Shown: one piece after another, positions 45,411 through 57,711 of the stretch
Layout of the letters: the number at the start of each line of letters is the position of its first letter
How positions within the stretch are numbered: position 1 is the stretch's first letter
Source: Taiwanofungus camphoratus
Lineage: Eukaryota; Basidiomycota; Agaricomycetes; Polyporales; Taiwanofungaceae
Reading direction: 5' to 3'
Assembly: GCA_003999685.1 (NCBI GenBank)
Contig: CP021227.1
Span: forward strand, 1,488,001 to 1,552,000
DNA: 64,000 nucleotides
The notes under the pieces: generated by a model
What the model saw: the letters and a program-made list of their open reading frames with translations, nothing else
The model's database searches: none
Told to the model about the DNA's origin: nothing
Made by a program: the position numbers and the translations under genes

Positions 45411-45664
45411 TGTGTGATCGGGATGTTGTATAGGAACTGGTCGATACAAAAACAACGACAAGTTGCTCAAGGGTGAAGGTCAGGGGCTGATGATGGCGGG
45501 TGGCAAGGGCAGTCTCGTCTGCGACCACTTTATAAATTTCTCGCGGCGGAGTTCGAAAGCGCGTCGTAACCTTATACACTGCACAAGCTCCAGCCAAATA
45601 GGCGACCATTGTGTTCTCTTTGTTCTCACTCGCACACTATCATACGTCAAATCATTACCAGAAC
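45411..45664. promoter_or_regulatory. Divergent promoter, ALY/REF and RPC31
   Basis: Only 254 bases separate the start codons of two RNA-metabolism genes that are transcribed away from each other. The short distance suggests a shared promoter. No specific factor site was recognised. Confidence 0.5.
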
Positions 45665-46615
45665 ATGTCCAGAGGTGGTCGAGGTGGCGGTCGAGGTGGT
45701 GGCCGTGGAGGGTTTGGAGGAAGGGGCGGATTTGGCGCGAACAGCCTCCCGCCAATGGGTCTGACCTTCGCCGACATCCAGGCGATGTCAAGGGAGGCAA
45801 CCGCATTATATCCCGTATGCAGACGTATGCTATTAGCCTCCCCTGTTATCAATACCTGCCTCTTTGTGTAGCCCTTGGATCCATTACCGGTGCTCACTGA
45901 GTATACCGAGGAGGAGAAACAGATATGTGAATTGCAAATCGGCTTTGCAACGCGTCTTCGCAAGTCTGCTTATTACCTGGTCGAGCCCACTAAGTCAACA
46001 GGTGAGCCTGTATGCACAGGATTCGCATAGCTCCTGCTGATCGGGAAGAAGTGCAGAACTTCCTCGGTATTCGGACAAATACCGCCCTTCGGCAGCTTCA
46101 CAGCCTACATTAAAGAGGAAGGACTTGCATCAACCTTTCTTCCCACAGGGTATCTTCGAAGGCTACTTTAATCCTAAGAAAAGGAAAACATGCATGTCCT
46201 ATCTCTGTATAGTATAAACCGTCATGCAGCTAACCCGAATTTCCCGTATTCTCAAGCTGACAAGAAGGGACAAAAAAAGCGCATCAATCTCGACCAGCTA
46301 GGCGACGACGTCGAAGAACAGGTTCGTTTCTTGAGTTCTGTTCTCTGTCATTGCTCTTGTTGAATACTAACCTCTAGGAAAAATCGGGAGACGAGCGCTC
46401 AGATGTCGGCTCACATGTAGCAGAATCAGATTACGACGTGGATGAGGAATATGACAATGACTATGCCGAAAACTACTTCGACAACGGTGAGGGTGATGAC
46501 TTCGATGACTTGGGAGGTGGTGGTGGTGGTGACGATGGAGGTGGCGGCGGTATGTCTCCGATAATCCTGCTCTCACCAATCTAATTGTTTCTCCTTAGGA
46601 TATGATTTTGATTGA
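45665..46615 (+). CDS. RPC31: RNA polymerase III subunit RPC31/RPC7
   Basis: This is a subunit of the Pol III initiation subcomplex (C82/C34/C31). Exons include 45665-45814, 45872-46001 and one starting at 46057. The start is MSRGGRGGGRGGGRGGFGGR, followed by the family core PPMGLTFADIQAMSRE, PLDPLPVLTEYTEEEKQI and FFPQGIFEGYFNPKKRK. The acidic C-terminus (ESDYDVDEEYDNDYAENYFD) ends in YDFD, with the last intron just before it. The junction after NPKKRK (about 46,189-46,229) is unclear. The exon starting at LNPN/ANPNFPYSQ can be reached in frame only with a poor donor, possibly GC-type and under 40 nt. About 230 residues are expected. Confidence 0.87.
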
Positions 46616-48447
46616 TGTATAATATAAAGGGTTCGAGCGCAGATATATTCCATGCTGCGATCTGTACTTCTGTCAGTGTATCATGATAGAGACGTTGATA
46701 TCAAGTGAGTTCTTGAGCATGGACGTTGCTAGTCGCTCGAAAACAAACATGTTTTGCAGAATCTGATGCACGGAACTGAACGGAAGACATTGATGCTTAT
46801 GAAGGAAGCTATCACACGAGGATCAGCTTCTAAGACCTGTACGAGGAAAGCATTTCTCATTGGTTGTCCCTGGCGCCTGCCTTCACCTTGCTGAGTATAA
46901 GGTTTAGAAGTTCCCGTTCTCAAAGATCCTCTTCATCCTCGAGGCGGCCAGATGCACGCGTTGACGTTGATATACTCCAACGGGGTGCAAAGTGATGACC
47001 CTGAACAGTGCATAGTGGAGCGCGTTCTATGTGGTCACGATAGTACTTCCATCATGGTATCCGAGATGGCAAGATCACCGCCGAAAATGACTTGATAACA
47101 GTTTTCTCGACTGCAAAGATTGCGTCTCTGATCTCGATGACGAGCAGATTGATTGCATTTCTAGACTGGCGTGACACTTGACTGGACCGAGTGCTTGCAG
47201 TCACATCTGGTGCGTAATTCGTCTGCCTCGGAAGCCGAAACCATTCACATCAGAATGCGTCGTACACACTCGAACCTTCCGACTGGCACCCGGAACATCT
47301 CGTTACCACGATCCCTTACAGTATCATTCTGACGAGAGCAACGAATCGTTGTGGAAACCGCGGCAATGTTGTATGCAGCTAAGTCGCAAAGACATGAAGA
47401 ACAGTTCAGTGGGAGGCAATGAATTTACAATACTTGAGACAGCAAGGTGCGATGCCAAGTATCGTGAAGCTGAGTAGAAGGACGCAATCAGGCTGTAAGT
47501 CAGTTTGTTGTATTGCATACAACTTGTATTATGAAAAGGTGCTTTGGACAAGAACCAATAACAAATGACACGAAAACGAAGAACTTGCGTGATGATGAAA
47601 TGTTGCCACAGCCAATCTTTGAAACAGAGGAGGGAGACCAGGGGATGTAACGCTCTGTAAAAAAGGATAGTCAACCTAGTCACAAACCTAGTCCCCAAAT
47701 TGCGCCAATGGACTAACTAGTCATTTTTCTTGAATGCCGCTGTCCAAATTTGGAGAAAATAGTCACGCATCAGTCAAGGTGTAGTCGATTCAAGCGACTA
47801 ATGCGCGACTATGCTCCCTGATTTAGTCTACATAATAGTCACCTGGCGCAATTTGGGGACTACGGTTGACTATCCTTTTTTACAGAGGGTCACTGAGGAC
47901 AAAAACAAGCTGCAGATGAGGTTCACCATCTTCAACTGCATCACCATACCGTTTGTGAAGTCGGCATATTGTCGTTTGAATTCAGCGAACTCAATGCTAC
48001 ATGCTCTTGTAGGTTGCGGCAATAGATTCAAGACGAGCATAATCGGACATAAACCAAGAGCAGACGAAGAGGGCAGGTCGTATTACACCCAGACGACCAT
48101 ACGATGCAGAAGATCGATGTTTTCAATCTTACATGAGTGATTGGTCTGTCAAATGTATAATAGATCAAGTTGAGTTCCAAGAAAGGGGAATGCAGGTGCA
48201 TCCAGAATGGCCATTAAGTAGTTGGGGAGGGCCTTAATGTTAGGCCAGTGCACCTCATTGTACTCAATCATGACAGTAACATGAGAGATAGTGCTATGCC
48301 TTCGGAAAACTAAGTCCTGCAGCTTGAGGAACCCCGTTAAACTCGGAATAACACAGCGTCGTGACGGTCACCTGATGGACACGCGTTGGTTCGGTTGACC
48401 TCAATTCAACATTCTAAGAGTAGCGCTAACCATCTGCTTTCTTAAAA
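46616..48447. other. Intergenic region holding a small fold-back element
   Basis: About 1.8 kb between RPC31 and the secreted-protein gene, both on the plus strand. It contains the element at 47,653-47,887 described separately. The rest has short ORFs only and no recognisable gene or RNA. The final 300 bases should hold the promoter of the secreted-protein gene. Confidence 0.5.
47653..47887. mobile_element. MITE-like fold-back element
   Basis: The ends are inverted repeats. CTCTGTAAAAAAGGATAGTC starts the left end and its exact complement closes the right end. Pairing continues through a TCAACC stretch and, after a 12-base insertion in the left copy, through AGTCCCCAAATTGCGCCA. The total length is 235 bases with no ORF, as in non-autonomous DNA transposons. 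I cannot identify a clean target-site duplication, so the superfamily is open. No second copy is visible in the window. Confidence 0.75.
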
Positions 48448-49318
48448 ATGCGTCTACTGTCATGCCTCTCTTGTTTTCTGCTGATAGTGCCGGCCACTGT
48501 CTCTGCTTGCGAGGGTGAATGTATCGTTGGAATTACGAACGTATTTCTCGGAAACTACAGCGATCCCGTCCACGCAGTCATGGGCAACATTGTGAGTTCT
48601 GCTTGCCTTCATAGCCATCTATACTGAAATATTTTCGTAGGCCAAGCAGATTGCAGATGCGATGCCCAACAACCCGAGCCCTTCGACCACATACAAGTAT
48701 CTCTCTCCAATACTCGAAGCGTACCACAAGCAATCCTACGACGGAATGGAGCACGCGATCTTCCCCAGCTACTTCCACGGCAAGTGTCAGCAGAATGGTG
48801 TGAACCCGCCAGGGTGTCCCAACCCCGACTGCCCCGTTGTCTGCGGTACACCCGGCTCGCTTGTCCACTTTTATCCAGTGCTCCGTTATCTCGCGTTCAA
48901 CCAGACGCGTTATTTGCTGGGAATACTCTCTGCACCGGACTCAGATGCTTACAAACTGGTCGAGCAGTCCATCATGGATGCCTCGCAGGCGCATTCTCGC
49001 CGTATGAGTAGGATTTTCTCCCGGTCGGTCATCAAGTCTGCATCGAAGACTGCCCCTGGACCTACTTCCGATTTTGGTTCTGGTTCTGGGTCTGGCGTCA
49101 ACCCTGTCTCCAACTCCAGTCCCGGCCACGAGGTTCTCGTCCCGCTGTTCGTCAAGAAGCGCTCACAAGACATGAAGACGGAGCTCGAGAATATCATGAA
49201 GGATATCGGTGGCATGCTCGAAAACGCCTGCGGCGGCGATGCCAACGAGGACGCAGACGGCCTGCCGGACTGCAGCTGGGAGCAACCGATGAAGGAGTAC
49301 ATCCTGACATTCCCTTAG
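48448..49318 (+). CDS. Secreted cysteine-containing protein of unknown function
   Basis: Two exons (48448-48591, 48641-49318) in phase give 273 residues. The N-terminus MRLLSCLSCFLLIVPATVSA is a clear signal peptide, probably cleaved before CEGEC. The mature part has a cysteine cluster (NGVNPPGCPNPDCPVVCG), several potential N-glycosylation sites including NQT, a Ser/Gly-rich linker (SGSGSGVNP) and a C-terminal acidic segment with two cysteines. It most likely enters the secretory pathway. I do not recognise a catalytic motif. It resembles the lineage-specific secreted proteins common in wood- and litter-decaying basidiomycetes, but that is an impression and not a match. Confidence 0.85.
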
Positions 49319-51900
49319 AACAGAACTAGACTCGTATGCGTGGATACCACTAGACTTTCTTCCCCTTATTTGTTGTATCGTTACTATCGTCATTGTATCG
49401 TGATATATCCGTGTGTAATACCCTGTTGTATCAATCCCATCACTATCTCATTTCAACCTTCATGATCGGCCTGGCTCTCAGAACATCATCGATCCTCGTT
49501 GAGGTTACCATGTTATCAATCCCTTGAGATATTGAAAGGACTGGCGTCCAGCGTTGCTCAGGCCATCATACATGCACACTAGTACTGACCTTCTCAGCAG
49601 CTCTCCTGAAAGGCAGTGGAAGCTTTAGTCTTCTGACCTATTCGCGCACTAGGTCTAGAAAGTCATGATGATATCCGCTTGTCCATCACTGAACAACTTG
49701 CAGTAGCTTACACGCTCACGCACGCTCAACAAAACAATCTTTTTATATCACACTCATTCATAGTCATACATAAACCAGGCCTGAGTACGTATAGAACAAA
49801 CATTTCATCAGACCGTCATCCAGCCTACACTTCACACCAGGCGGCCATATATATCGCTGGAAGACCTCCCTCCCTCCAACCTCCCTCCGCCCTGCACCAT
49901 CGTGACAATTTTGAATCCCGCTGGCCCATAACTGAGCAACAGGCACGCATCCCTCCTGGACTAGACCGCGTGTGCTCCTTCGACGATACTAGCAAGCTCT
50001 ATTGCAGTAATAAAAGGAGGCGAGCATGTTCAACATTCAGGGAGTTGCATGCGGCGAGAGCGTGATATGAAAGATGCGAGGCGAGAATGATGCGATACGA
50101 GTAGAAGGGGGTGTTGATACAGGATAGTCCAGTCGATGCGTGTAGGCCAATGTTAGACGAGAGCAGAGCGAGGGCGAAGACTGAGGAATATGTTGGCCGA
50201 CGATGACCGAAAACGTTATTGATGGACACAAGTCTATTTCGTAATATAGAAACTAGCAGAACAGTATAAGGAGTGTGGTAAGAGTATGCGCGCTCGCGCA
50301 GAGCGAGTACGATAAGAGACCGTCTAGCGTCGCCATAGTATGTACAAGGCCCAGCCAGTCGCGAGCGACGTAAGTTGGCCTGAATGACGGCTAGGCGGTT
50401 GTGGACATGTTGGGGGTAGGGCGTAGGTTGGGTATGCATGTACGGATTTCAATATGAAAACAATGAAGCTAGCTGCTCCGTCCTATCAGCAACGAAAAAC
50501 TCAGGTAACGAAAAGGACTCACAAGCAAAGCCAACAACGTACACCACCATGAATGTCCACAATGATTATGCACAAGGAAGGTGAAGAGACTGGGAGTTAG
50601 GTGGAGAGGGGAACGAGAAAGAGAAATAGTGGAGTAGACTATAAGGTAGGAATCCCACCTCCACTGCAGCGAGCCGCAGCAGGGGGCAGAAAGGTAATAC
50701 TACTGCACAAGATAGAAGCTGAAAGGGGATGCACGATATTGATACACTGTGAGGCGAAAGCCAACAAGTGAAACGGCAGGATACCTGGAAATGGGAGGAA
50801 CAAGTATCCCAGGAGAGGCAAATAGAGGCCTCGAGCACCGAGAAGCGGAAGAGGCCTCGAGAAGGCTACAATATATGGCGGAGAATAAGAAAAGTGAATC
50901 GGAAACAAAGTCCTAAACCCAAGAACACACGGGCGAAAAATGCCAGCAAAAAACGGACACAGACAATAGCCCTGGCGCGCGCACACTGATGCCCACACTG
51001 CGTGCCAAGGAGTACGTATAAATATTGCTGCAGGCCCTCCGACGAGCAGCTATTTTTTTTATTTGCTTTTGTGATTTTCTGAATGCTGCTTGTGCGTCTA
51101 TCGTTCTTTTGTACAACGCGGACCCTGCCTATGGTCAGAGTGCGCGTAAGCAGACGTATGCGATGCAAGGATGCGGTTGCGAGAGCATGCACGTGGAGTT
51201 GGGCTGATACTGACACATTGGTATGAAATGGATAGGAATAGGATAAGAGTCGGAATATAGAGGCGATAAGAGTTGAGAGTCGAGTAAAGATATGGACAGG
51301 AATTGAAAGGAAGCGTGAGGCGCGCTGGCAACCAACTACGTCACCGCAGTGGGGCTGCCAACGTCCCTCGTGCCGCCAGCGGAGGGGTATGAATGCCAGC
51401 GCGGACGGCGGCCCGCCATGTCGGAGGCGGGTATCTATCGCGAATTTGTCCTAGACGAGTAACCGTGACCGTGTTCAACCAAGTTTACGTGCGCGTGCGA
51501 ATACGAAGCAGACGTGTAGCCCAGAGAGACCAAGTGCCCAGAGACTGCTGAACCCAAGAAGATGCGATGCGAAACCGAACGTCGAAAGAATAATGATATC
51601 TAAAGGAGAATGTTGTGTACACACCCGAAGCCCCGAAATGGCTAGGGAGATGGAGATGGTGATGGCGGTGACGATGATCGTAGGGGAAGGGGGGATGAGG
51701 GGAGATATGGCATCAAGCGGTCGACGAAGGGCTTCAGGGATCGGGTATTAGCCGTGATATCAGCGAGTATAAATCAAAGCATCTATGGGACCCAGTAAAT
51801 CCGGACTGAAAAGGTGAGTAGCAGTCAGCCTCATGAAGTCATGTAAGAAGAGTCATCACCAACCTCTACACCTGACGAATTCTAAAACATACAAATACAA
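49319..51900. other. Long intergenic region, no gene supported
   Basis: About 2.6 kb between the 3' ends of the secreted-protein gene and the Edc1-like gene, which converge. ORFs up to about 146 codons occur (for example at 49,999-50,439 on the minus strand) but show no family signature and have shadow-like composition. It probably contains long 3' UTRs. Confidence 0.5.
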
Positions 51901-53343
51901 TCAGAACGAGGGCGCAGGAAGGTCATCGGGACTCGGCGAGTTTTGGAACATCGAGCCCGCATAATATCCAGCTTCAGGCGCAGACGCCGCCATACCCTCC
52001 ACAGTCGCCGTGCGCTGACGAGGCTCAGTACCAACCCTGCGTCTGGGAATGATTGGGACCTTGCCAAACGAGTCAAACAGCTCGGACGATGAGCTTGAAT
52101 CTTCGTCCATCGACATGTGGAACATGCCCTCGCTGGGCGCACGCCTGTGGTTCCGGCGGCGCTGCGCAGGCGTCGGCGTCACAGCAGGGCTGGGCAGGAC
52201 AAATGGAAACCCGAACGTCGACGAAAGCGGAGCAGAATGCGGCACGTTGCCGAACGCATCCATGCGCTGCCAGGGCGCTTTCTTGGCGGGGACGCTAGCA
52301 GTCTCGCGAATAGGGGTCGTCGGAGGGGTGTCACTGTCGTCAGCCTGGTCTGCTGAGTCGTCGCAGACAGGGAAGTCCCAGTCGGCTACAGGAAGGCTAG
52401 TGCTGAGGCAGCGTGAATGCTTGACGCGGCGAGGGGTGCTGGTAGAGAGAACAGGGTCAGAACGGGAAGCATCGCCGTGAGGAGCGATAGGTGCAGCTCG
52501 CTCCTTGCAGCGGGGTACAGGAACCGCCTTGGGCGGTGTCGGCGTGGATGGGGCCTGAGTATTGAGCTGGCGGCGGCGGGCAAGCTTGCCCGATGGTTGG
52601 GCGAGCTTAGGAGGCGTGCGGAAGGCAGGCGGCTTAGCGCCCGCCTTCGCGGAGCCTGCGGGGTCGCGGGGAGACGTCTCGCTGTCGGACGTCGAGTTGA
52701 CAACGAAAGGATCGAACAGGTTGGGGTGGACGTCACGAGGCGCCGCTGCGGGCGGGCGCTTGTGAATAACAGGGGGATGAGGAACCTCTGCCTGCGAGGG
52801 TATCCGGGTGTTGGGTGGGGGGGAAGGTTGGTGCGGTGGTCGTCGCGCAGGAATACGGGAGGAAGAAGATACGCTCCTATTGAGAGGACATTGTACAATC
52901 ATTGTAGCGTCTAACGCCGTGTCACAAAAATTTTCTTACCGTCTAGGAGCCTTGTCTTTGGCCGGCTTGTTGCTCTGTCGTCCCCGGGACGAGGACAAAG
53001 CAGTCGCTTGGCTCCGGGCCTTCTCTGGCGTCGCAGCGTCAGCCTTCGGCGCTTGCACCGATGGCTTCTTAGCGTCCGCATTGGACGCTGCTGCCGCTTG
53101 CGCCTGCGCTGCTTGAGGTGACCTCTGTTGAGGCTTACCTCTGGGCGAGCGCTGCGGACGCTGCTGCAGCTGATGATGCACAGGCTGCGGCCGCGGTGTC
53201 GGCTGAGAAGGCTTCAACAGCGATAGGAGGCCTGGTGTATGTGTAGGCCTCACTACTACAGGTGCTGACGGGTGCCGGCTATGACTCGGACGGAACGAAG
53301 GAGTGAAAGACAATGGCAACGGGGGTTTCTGTACGGCGATCAT
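51901..53343 (-). CDS. Edc1/PNRC-like enhancer of mRNA decapping (proposed)
   Basis: Two exons (53343-52940, 52876-51901) with a 63-nt intron give 459 residues. Almost the whole protein is Pro-, Ser-, Ala- and Arg-rich and predicted to be disordered. The last 20 residues, YYAGSMFQNSPSPDDLPAPS with a final Phe, match the short motif YAGxxFxxSPxPxxLPxPxF. Yeast Edc1/Edc2 and metazoan PNRC proteins use this motif to bind Dcp1 and stimulate Dcp2. Other conserved-looking pieces are PWQRMDAFGNVP and SEGMFHMSMDED. The ATG at 53,343 is preferred over an in-frame ATG at 53,490, because the upstream part is Arg-rich and unlike a conserved N-terminus. The motif is seen; the function is inferred from it. 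Confidence 0.75.
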
Positions 53344-54968
53344 GGTGTATAGACGGTATGGCGGCGAATGGCGGCGGAGTGGAGAGCGACGTGCGCGACG
53401 ACGGCGGGGTCGTAGATGAAAAAACGAGGCAGGATGATATGTGGGAGGTTCGTAGAGTGCCGGAGATCGGTCAGCTGTTCTTTTCATCAATCAGCCCAGA
53501 GCTAATTTGAGACTCCGCCCGAACAATATCCACGACGGCTCTTCGGAGATTCACAGCGAATCCGCACGCGACCCGCAGTGTGCCGCCCGTCAGCCGCCCC
53601 CTTTCGGCGCGGAGACGGCCCCATTGCCTCCAGTCGCCCGACTGTCACCTGCCCATAGACCTGTTAGTCCGTCAGAGTCTGTTACCCCCTAGTGTGTCTC
53701 CTGAATTCGGTCTGCGCCGTCCATCACTCCGCCCGTCTGATCTCTGACTGCCTCCTTGGGTCCCTTTACGAACCACGAGGCTTATGTTCTGTTCTTCCAG
53801 AATCCTTGCTCAATGGCACGCACACACCCTTGATCTTCCTCGCCAGCTCGCCGCCACGCTTCGGTTCTCGTCCCTGCCAAACCCAGCGTGTCCCTGGTAC
53901 TAGGCCTGATAATCAGCACCGCACTCTTTGGGCACCGTCTGTGACTGTGCTAATTTAGCGGCCCAAGCACGGCGTATAACACACCTCTACCGGACAGTAT
54001 TGCGATCGTGGACCTATACGCATAACCAATCGATTGTTTCACTTGCATTGTCGCCGTCTGCATTGTCGCTCAAATGAAGTCAGCTGTCGTCACCTTCAGC
54101 GCCTCGACCGGTCGTATCATCCGGTGGCTGAATTGCTGGTCCCATGCTCCGTCACCATCGCCACAAGCTATCGAGACCACATGAGCTATCACGACATGCG
54201 TAACGTTAACTGCAATTCACATACAGTGACGCCTCTCGAGTATCCCATTGCCGTATTCACGCCCGGTGTCGGTCGCGACCTCCCGCCGGGATCTCCACGT
54301 CGTATTTGCAAAGTTACTTATACACCGATACCCAGACCGCAATCCGGGCAGCTCCCGTCCTTGAACACCGCAAAGGTCGGTGCTCGCGATATGAATCAGA
54401 GTTTACCGCTCACAGCCGCCGAGCCCCGGTGTCATTTGATGAACTATCCGACGTCCCGGGCCAATACAGCGAATTTCTTCGCCGTCGAATGGACAAGCTT
54501 ATCCCAAGCCATCTGCCTCAGCGTTCTCACTCCCATCTATAGACATGGCTATCAGCGGCCCACAGAGCCTTCGCTTCCGCACGATCAGACCCTGCACAGC
54601 CTCGTTCCAAGTTGTTTCAGCTGCTACTCTTAGCTTATCCATTTCCCCACAGGACTAGTGCAGGTTCACAGCGGATATATTGATCCCTTATCTATTAGCT
54701 TCGCACATGCTTCCGTACCCTCATCGTCATAGTCGGAATTCGAAGGCCTCCACTTCCTTATAATGCACTCTATATGGTAGCGCGAGCCGCGCACAGCGGC
54801 AATGAAGGCACTATAAGCGGAACTATGTGTATTGTAGGGACGGGAAAGCGTAAATTAGACAACAGAATAGAACAGTAGCAGACAATTGAAGAAGTCCTGT
54901 CGCGGTCTCTTGATGAATATCTATCTAGCTGTACCTGTGATACATGCACGATACCGGGAGAATCCTGC
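53344..54968. other. Intergenic region, no gene seen
   Basis: About 1.6 kb between the start of the Edc1-like gene and the 3' end of the 2-oxoglutarate dehydrogenase E2 gene, which lie in tandem on the minus strand. It is expected to hold the Edc1-like promoter and 5' UTR. A plus-strand ORF at 54,034-54,633 has no family signature or splice context. Confidence 0.5.
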
Positions 54969-57335
54969 TCAGGCAAGGAGCATCTTCCTCGGATCCGAGA
55001 CGTAGTCGCGCACCTTCACTGTTGCCGTCATAAGACCATAACGAGACATAATAGGCAGACAGAGAAGGCAGTGCAAGCGACAGGGAACAAGGACCGTTGT
55101 GTGGTGCAGCAAGAAGCACAGGAACAAAAGCAAAGTACAATCAGCATTTTCGACAATCAATGCAGAGACAAGAAGCTATACGTACCGAGGAAAGTAACAG
55201 CTTCCCGACCGTCGAGCAACCGGTGGTCGTATGTTAGCGCGACGACCATGATAGGGCGGATAACAACCTGGCCGTTGACGACGACCGGCCGCTCCTTGAT
55301 CGCGTGCATGCCTGTTATGGAAAGAAGCCGCGCATCAGTCATTAGTCAGCAGGGGCGGGAGAGGGCACAGGATTTGAGTTTTGCCCAGCCGGCAAGGATG
55401 ACGACAGTGGTACTGCGGCCGCGGGCCTGTATAAAATGGAGGGACGAATGGGGCACATACCAAGCACTGCAGCTTGCGGGAGGTTGATGATGGGCGTGCC
55501 GTATAGCGAGCCGAAGACTCCGCCATTGGAGCTGCATAAACAAGTAGGTCAGTTGATGATCGTCTGGAATGGCATATGATAGAAACTTGCATGGTGAAGG
55601 TTCCGCCGGCCATGTCCTCAAGGGTGAGCTTGCCATCTCTTGCCTAGCGGTGGAAAAGTGAGATCTTAAGAAAAAAGTACCGAGTCTGGAACACACTCAC
55701 CTTCTTGCCAAGCGCCGTAATCTCTTTCTCGATATCTACAAAGTTCATCGATTCTGCGTTGCGCACGACAGGCGTAACCAAGCCCTTCGGGGTCGCAACG
55801 GCGACACTCAGGTCGACATAGTCGCGGTACACGATCTCCTCGCCCTCGATTGACGCGTTTGCCGCCGGGATCTCCTTCAGCGCAAGGCAGCACGCCTTTG
55901 CGAAAGCGCTCATGAAGCCGAGCTTGACGTCGTGCACTTTGAGCACCTCGTCCTTGTACTTCTTGCGCATGTCCATCAGACTGCTCATGTCGATCTCGTT
56001 GAACGTCGTCAGCGACGCCGCGGCGTTCTGACTTTCCTTCAGTCGCTCCGCGATCCGCAGCCGCATCCGGTTCATCTTCACCCGCGTCTCCGTCCGCGCG
56101 CCCGCCACCCGCGGCGCCGCAGTCTCGCTCTTACCCTTCGCTGGCGGCGCCGCCTTCGGCGTCTCCTTCATCTCTTTCTTCGCCTCTCCACCCTGCACCC
56201 CCGCCGTATCCTTCGCCCGCACGTCCTCTGGCGCCGGGCTCGGTGGTGGTGGTGTCTTCTTCTCTACCTGTTGGTCTTTCGGCTCCTCCACGTCCGTCGT
56301 CTCCTTCGCAGGCGCCGGTTCAGACTCTTTTGGCGGAGCAGCAGAGGCCTCACCAGGCTCGAAACGGAAGAGGTCTTGACCCACACTGACAGTGTCCTCC
56401 TCGCTCGCGAGATGTTCTGTAATAGTGCCAGCTGCGGGCGCGTTCACGGAGACATCAATCTGAAAGCACGCTATTCATCAGACTCGCACTCGTGGCACAT
56501 GCAGCAATTTCAGAAGGTCGCATTCGGCACTTGAGACTAGCACTACCCCCACGTTCCCCTTGGACATACTCTACATATCCACAAGTGAAACGCAACAAGG
56601 TTAATGAACGAGTGCGCATGAGCATGCGGCCCAACGATACCAATATAGGGTTTTCATTGGAATCCGTCCAATCTCTTAGATGCCTTGTGGTCAAAGCCTC
56701 GCAGCCATCTGAGAACAACGTCGGGCAAGAAATGCCAACTTGTAAGATCAGGCATTTTGACGCGTCTATTCTGCAAGCTGGTCCTGCATTTTGCTCGGCC
56801 TACGAGGCCTCACTGTCCGCAACGAACATCCAACAGATATCCACGTGCGAGTGGAACGATTCGACATGTGGCACTGAGGAGGCACTCCGTCTGTCCACGC
56901 AAACCCCACCATCTCAAGTGCCAATGCATGGAGAAAGCATGCACAAAGTGAGAATACGCACTTTGTCTGTCTCGATTGTCGCGACCTCCTCGTCGGCCTG
57001 CACGCTATCTCCGACTTGTTTTAGCCATGTTTTCAGCGTGCCCTCCGAGATAGATTCTGCCATCTGGGGGACCTTCACTGTCTCAGCTACATGTGAAAGA
57101 CATATGAGTACCATGCTAGGCCAAAAGAAGGAGAAAAAAACACGCACCTTGTAGCAGATTTGTCGAGTGGAAGTTTGCGCGTCTCGCATACGAGCTCGCT
57201 ACCTTCCTATCGTCATCGCAGTCAGTTGTGCCAACAACAACGTTGTTTAAACGCGCACCATCCTCTCGACACGGCAGCAGCATCGGCACGGAGGGCCCGC
57301 CCGCGAGCGACGGCGATTAAGCGTCTCGAGAGCAT
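54969..57335 (-). CDS. KGD2: 2-oxoglutarate dehydrogenase E2, dihydrolipoyllysine succinyltransferase
   Basis: This is the core of the mitochondrial 2-oxoglutarate dehydrogenase complex of the TCA cycle. Eight exons (57335-57259, 57206-57148, 57086-56962, 56459-55701, 55643-55591, 55531-55461, 55311-55186, 55018-54969) give 439 residues. A mitochondrial presequence ([19 protein letters not shown], then [14 protein letters not shown]) precedes the lipoyl domain ([18 protein letters not shown], lipoyl lysine in ATIETDK). A Pro/Lys/Glu linker follows. The catalytic domain ([50 protein letters not shown]) ends with the active-site [13 protein letters not shown] and [14 protein letters not shown] 502-nt intron follows the lipoyl lysine codon. 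The intron after GGTFT has a GC donor (GCAAGT). Confidence 0.96.
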
Positions 57336-57711
57336 CTCTAGATGGCGGCGTAGGGTGCCAGCAACTAGGCAGAGTTGGCAAGAGGTGGAATCTTACTGAG
57401 TGAGCAACGGGGTCAGTGATGTATGTACTAGAGCACGTGCAAGAGCTTTCGCCCGGACGGTTACCGAACAAGTCCGAAGATTGGCTGTCGCTCTCACCCA
57501 ATCCCACACGGTCTGAATGTAACCAATCATCAAGCTTACGGCACGCGACTCAAAGGTCGGAGTTACAACATGCATTACATGCTCAAAAGCACTAAGCTAC
57601 TTATCGTTCGGAGCCATATGCATTCTCAATGAATCATCCCGCGCTCAGACTCGCCATGCTTTCAATTATCGGACGACACTGCGACATTATGCTTGTGGTT
57701 TGCATAAGTGG
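57336..57711. other. Short intergenic region upstream of KGD2
   Basis: 376 bases between the start of KGD2 and the stop codon of the right transporter copy, both on the minus strand. The region presumably holds the KGD2 promoter. No specific motif was recognised. Confidence 0.45.

Noticed and set aside
54034-54633. 199-codon plus-strand ORF
   Set aside because: No family signature, no splice context and overlapping ORFs in other frames; it lies in the expected promoter region of the Edc1-like gene.
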